Position numbers and translations under genes: made by a program
Shown here: positions 14,978 through 15,104 of the stretch, piece after piece
Position numbering within the stretch: the first letter of the stretch is position 1
Layout of the letters: the number at the start of each line of letters is the position of its first letter
NCBI GenBank assembly: GCA_947460225.1
Contig: CANHHI010000023.1
Coordinates: 1-15,104 of the forward strand
From: Flavobacteriales bacterium
Lineage (GTDB): Bacteria > Bacteroidota > Bacteroidia > Flavobacteriales_D > CANHHI01
Reading direction: 5' to 3'
DNA length: 15,104 bases
Notes under the pieces: generated by a model
The model's input: the letters and a program-made list of their open reading frames with translations, nothing else
The model's database searches: none
What the model was told of the DNA's origin: nothing

Positions 14978-15095
14978 AACACAAAAAACCCAACCTGACG
15001 ATTTGTAAAGTTACCAAACGTACGCATCATTCAGCGTGTAAAACACGCCGCGGACAACAAACGCCTTGCAGCGGGGTCGTCCGTCAGGTTGGGTT
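14975..15095 (-). ncRNA. Candidate structured RNA closed by a 14-bp stem
   Basis: AACCCAACCTGACG (14987-15000) is the exact reverse complement of 15082-15095, enclosing 81 bp. Inside are GCGTGT/ACACGC with a three-base loop (15034-15048) and GGAC/GTCC (15052-15055 with 15079-15082) around a small CGC/GCG stem. Read on the minus strand, the closing stem is followed directly by a U-rich tail (TTTTTTGTGTTTTT, including the stem's last bases), as expected for a small RNA ending in an intrinsic terminator. I recognise no Rfam-type family (not SRP, 6S, tmRNA or RNase P by visible motifs). Its promoter would lie outside the window. It could instead be the ends of a small mobile element. Confidence 0.35.
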
Positions 15096-15104
15096 ATATT
15101 TTAA

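Noticed and set aside
14975..15095. SRP RNA, 6S RNA, tmRNA or hammerhead ribozyme identity for the structured unit
   Set aside because: The SRP domain IV core, tmRNA tag region and hammerhead CUGAUGA/GAAA cores are not present on either strand; 6S would be longer with a central open bubble.
1..15104. CRISPR array, tRNA genes, insertion sequence or phage genes
   Set aside because: I found no regularly spaced direct repeats, no tRNA-type cloverleaf with TTC loop, and no transposase or integrase motifs in any long frame.

Overview
The window is a stretch of bacterial chromosome that reads as Bacteroidota, probably a Cytophagales-like lineage. Three things suggest this: a Bacteroidota-style TamB, an HU-CCDC81/SPOR fusion protein typical of the phylum, and repeated copies of the phylum-specific -7 promoter box TAnnTTTG close upstream of start codons. 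The order of the lineage is inference. Base composition is AT-rich and coding is dense. I see no tRNA, rRNA, CRISPR array, transposase or phage gene.

Left part (1-4986): a 3'-truncated tamB (minus strand) runs off the left edge. Diverging from it, with start codons that overlap in the string CATCATG, is a pair of exported proteins of unknown function. The second resembles the Bacteroidota DUF6175 family.

Middle plus-strand block (5069-9832): a promoter, then an alpha/beta hydrolase overlapping engB (ribosome assembly GTPase) and kdsB (CMP-KDO synthesis for LPS). Next come a membrane-spanning HU-SPOR protein with its own -7 box, a [2Fe-2S] ferredoxin, hairpins at the end of that unit, and then gmk (GMP kinase) with nadD (NAD synthesis). 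The genes are packed with gaps of 0 to 27 bp inside units.

Right minus-strand block (9771-14492): rlmN, a 485-residue exported protein of unknown function, a long-chain polyprenyl diphosphate synthase and hemA (first step of C5 haem synthesis), spaced 3, 1 and 23 bp. hemA has a further promoter of its own. The 3' ends of hemA and nadD overlap by 62 bp tail to tail.

Far right (14512-15104): about 590 bp with no convincing gene but unusually dense DNA structure. It holds eight hairpins in a row, most with three-base loops, partly nested inside a 36-bp imperfect inverted repeat. It also holds a terminator-like stem and a 109-bp unit closed by a perfect 14-bp inverted repeat that, read on the minus strand, ends in a U-run. 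This is the least explained part of the window. The rest is ordinary housekeeping and envelope gene content, with the divergent exported pair and the 485-residue protein as the main protein unknowns.
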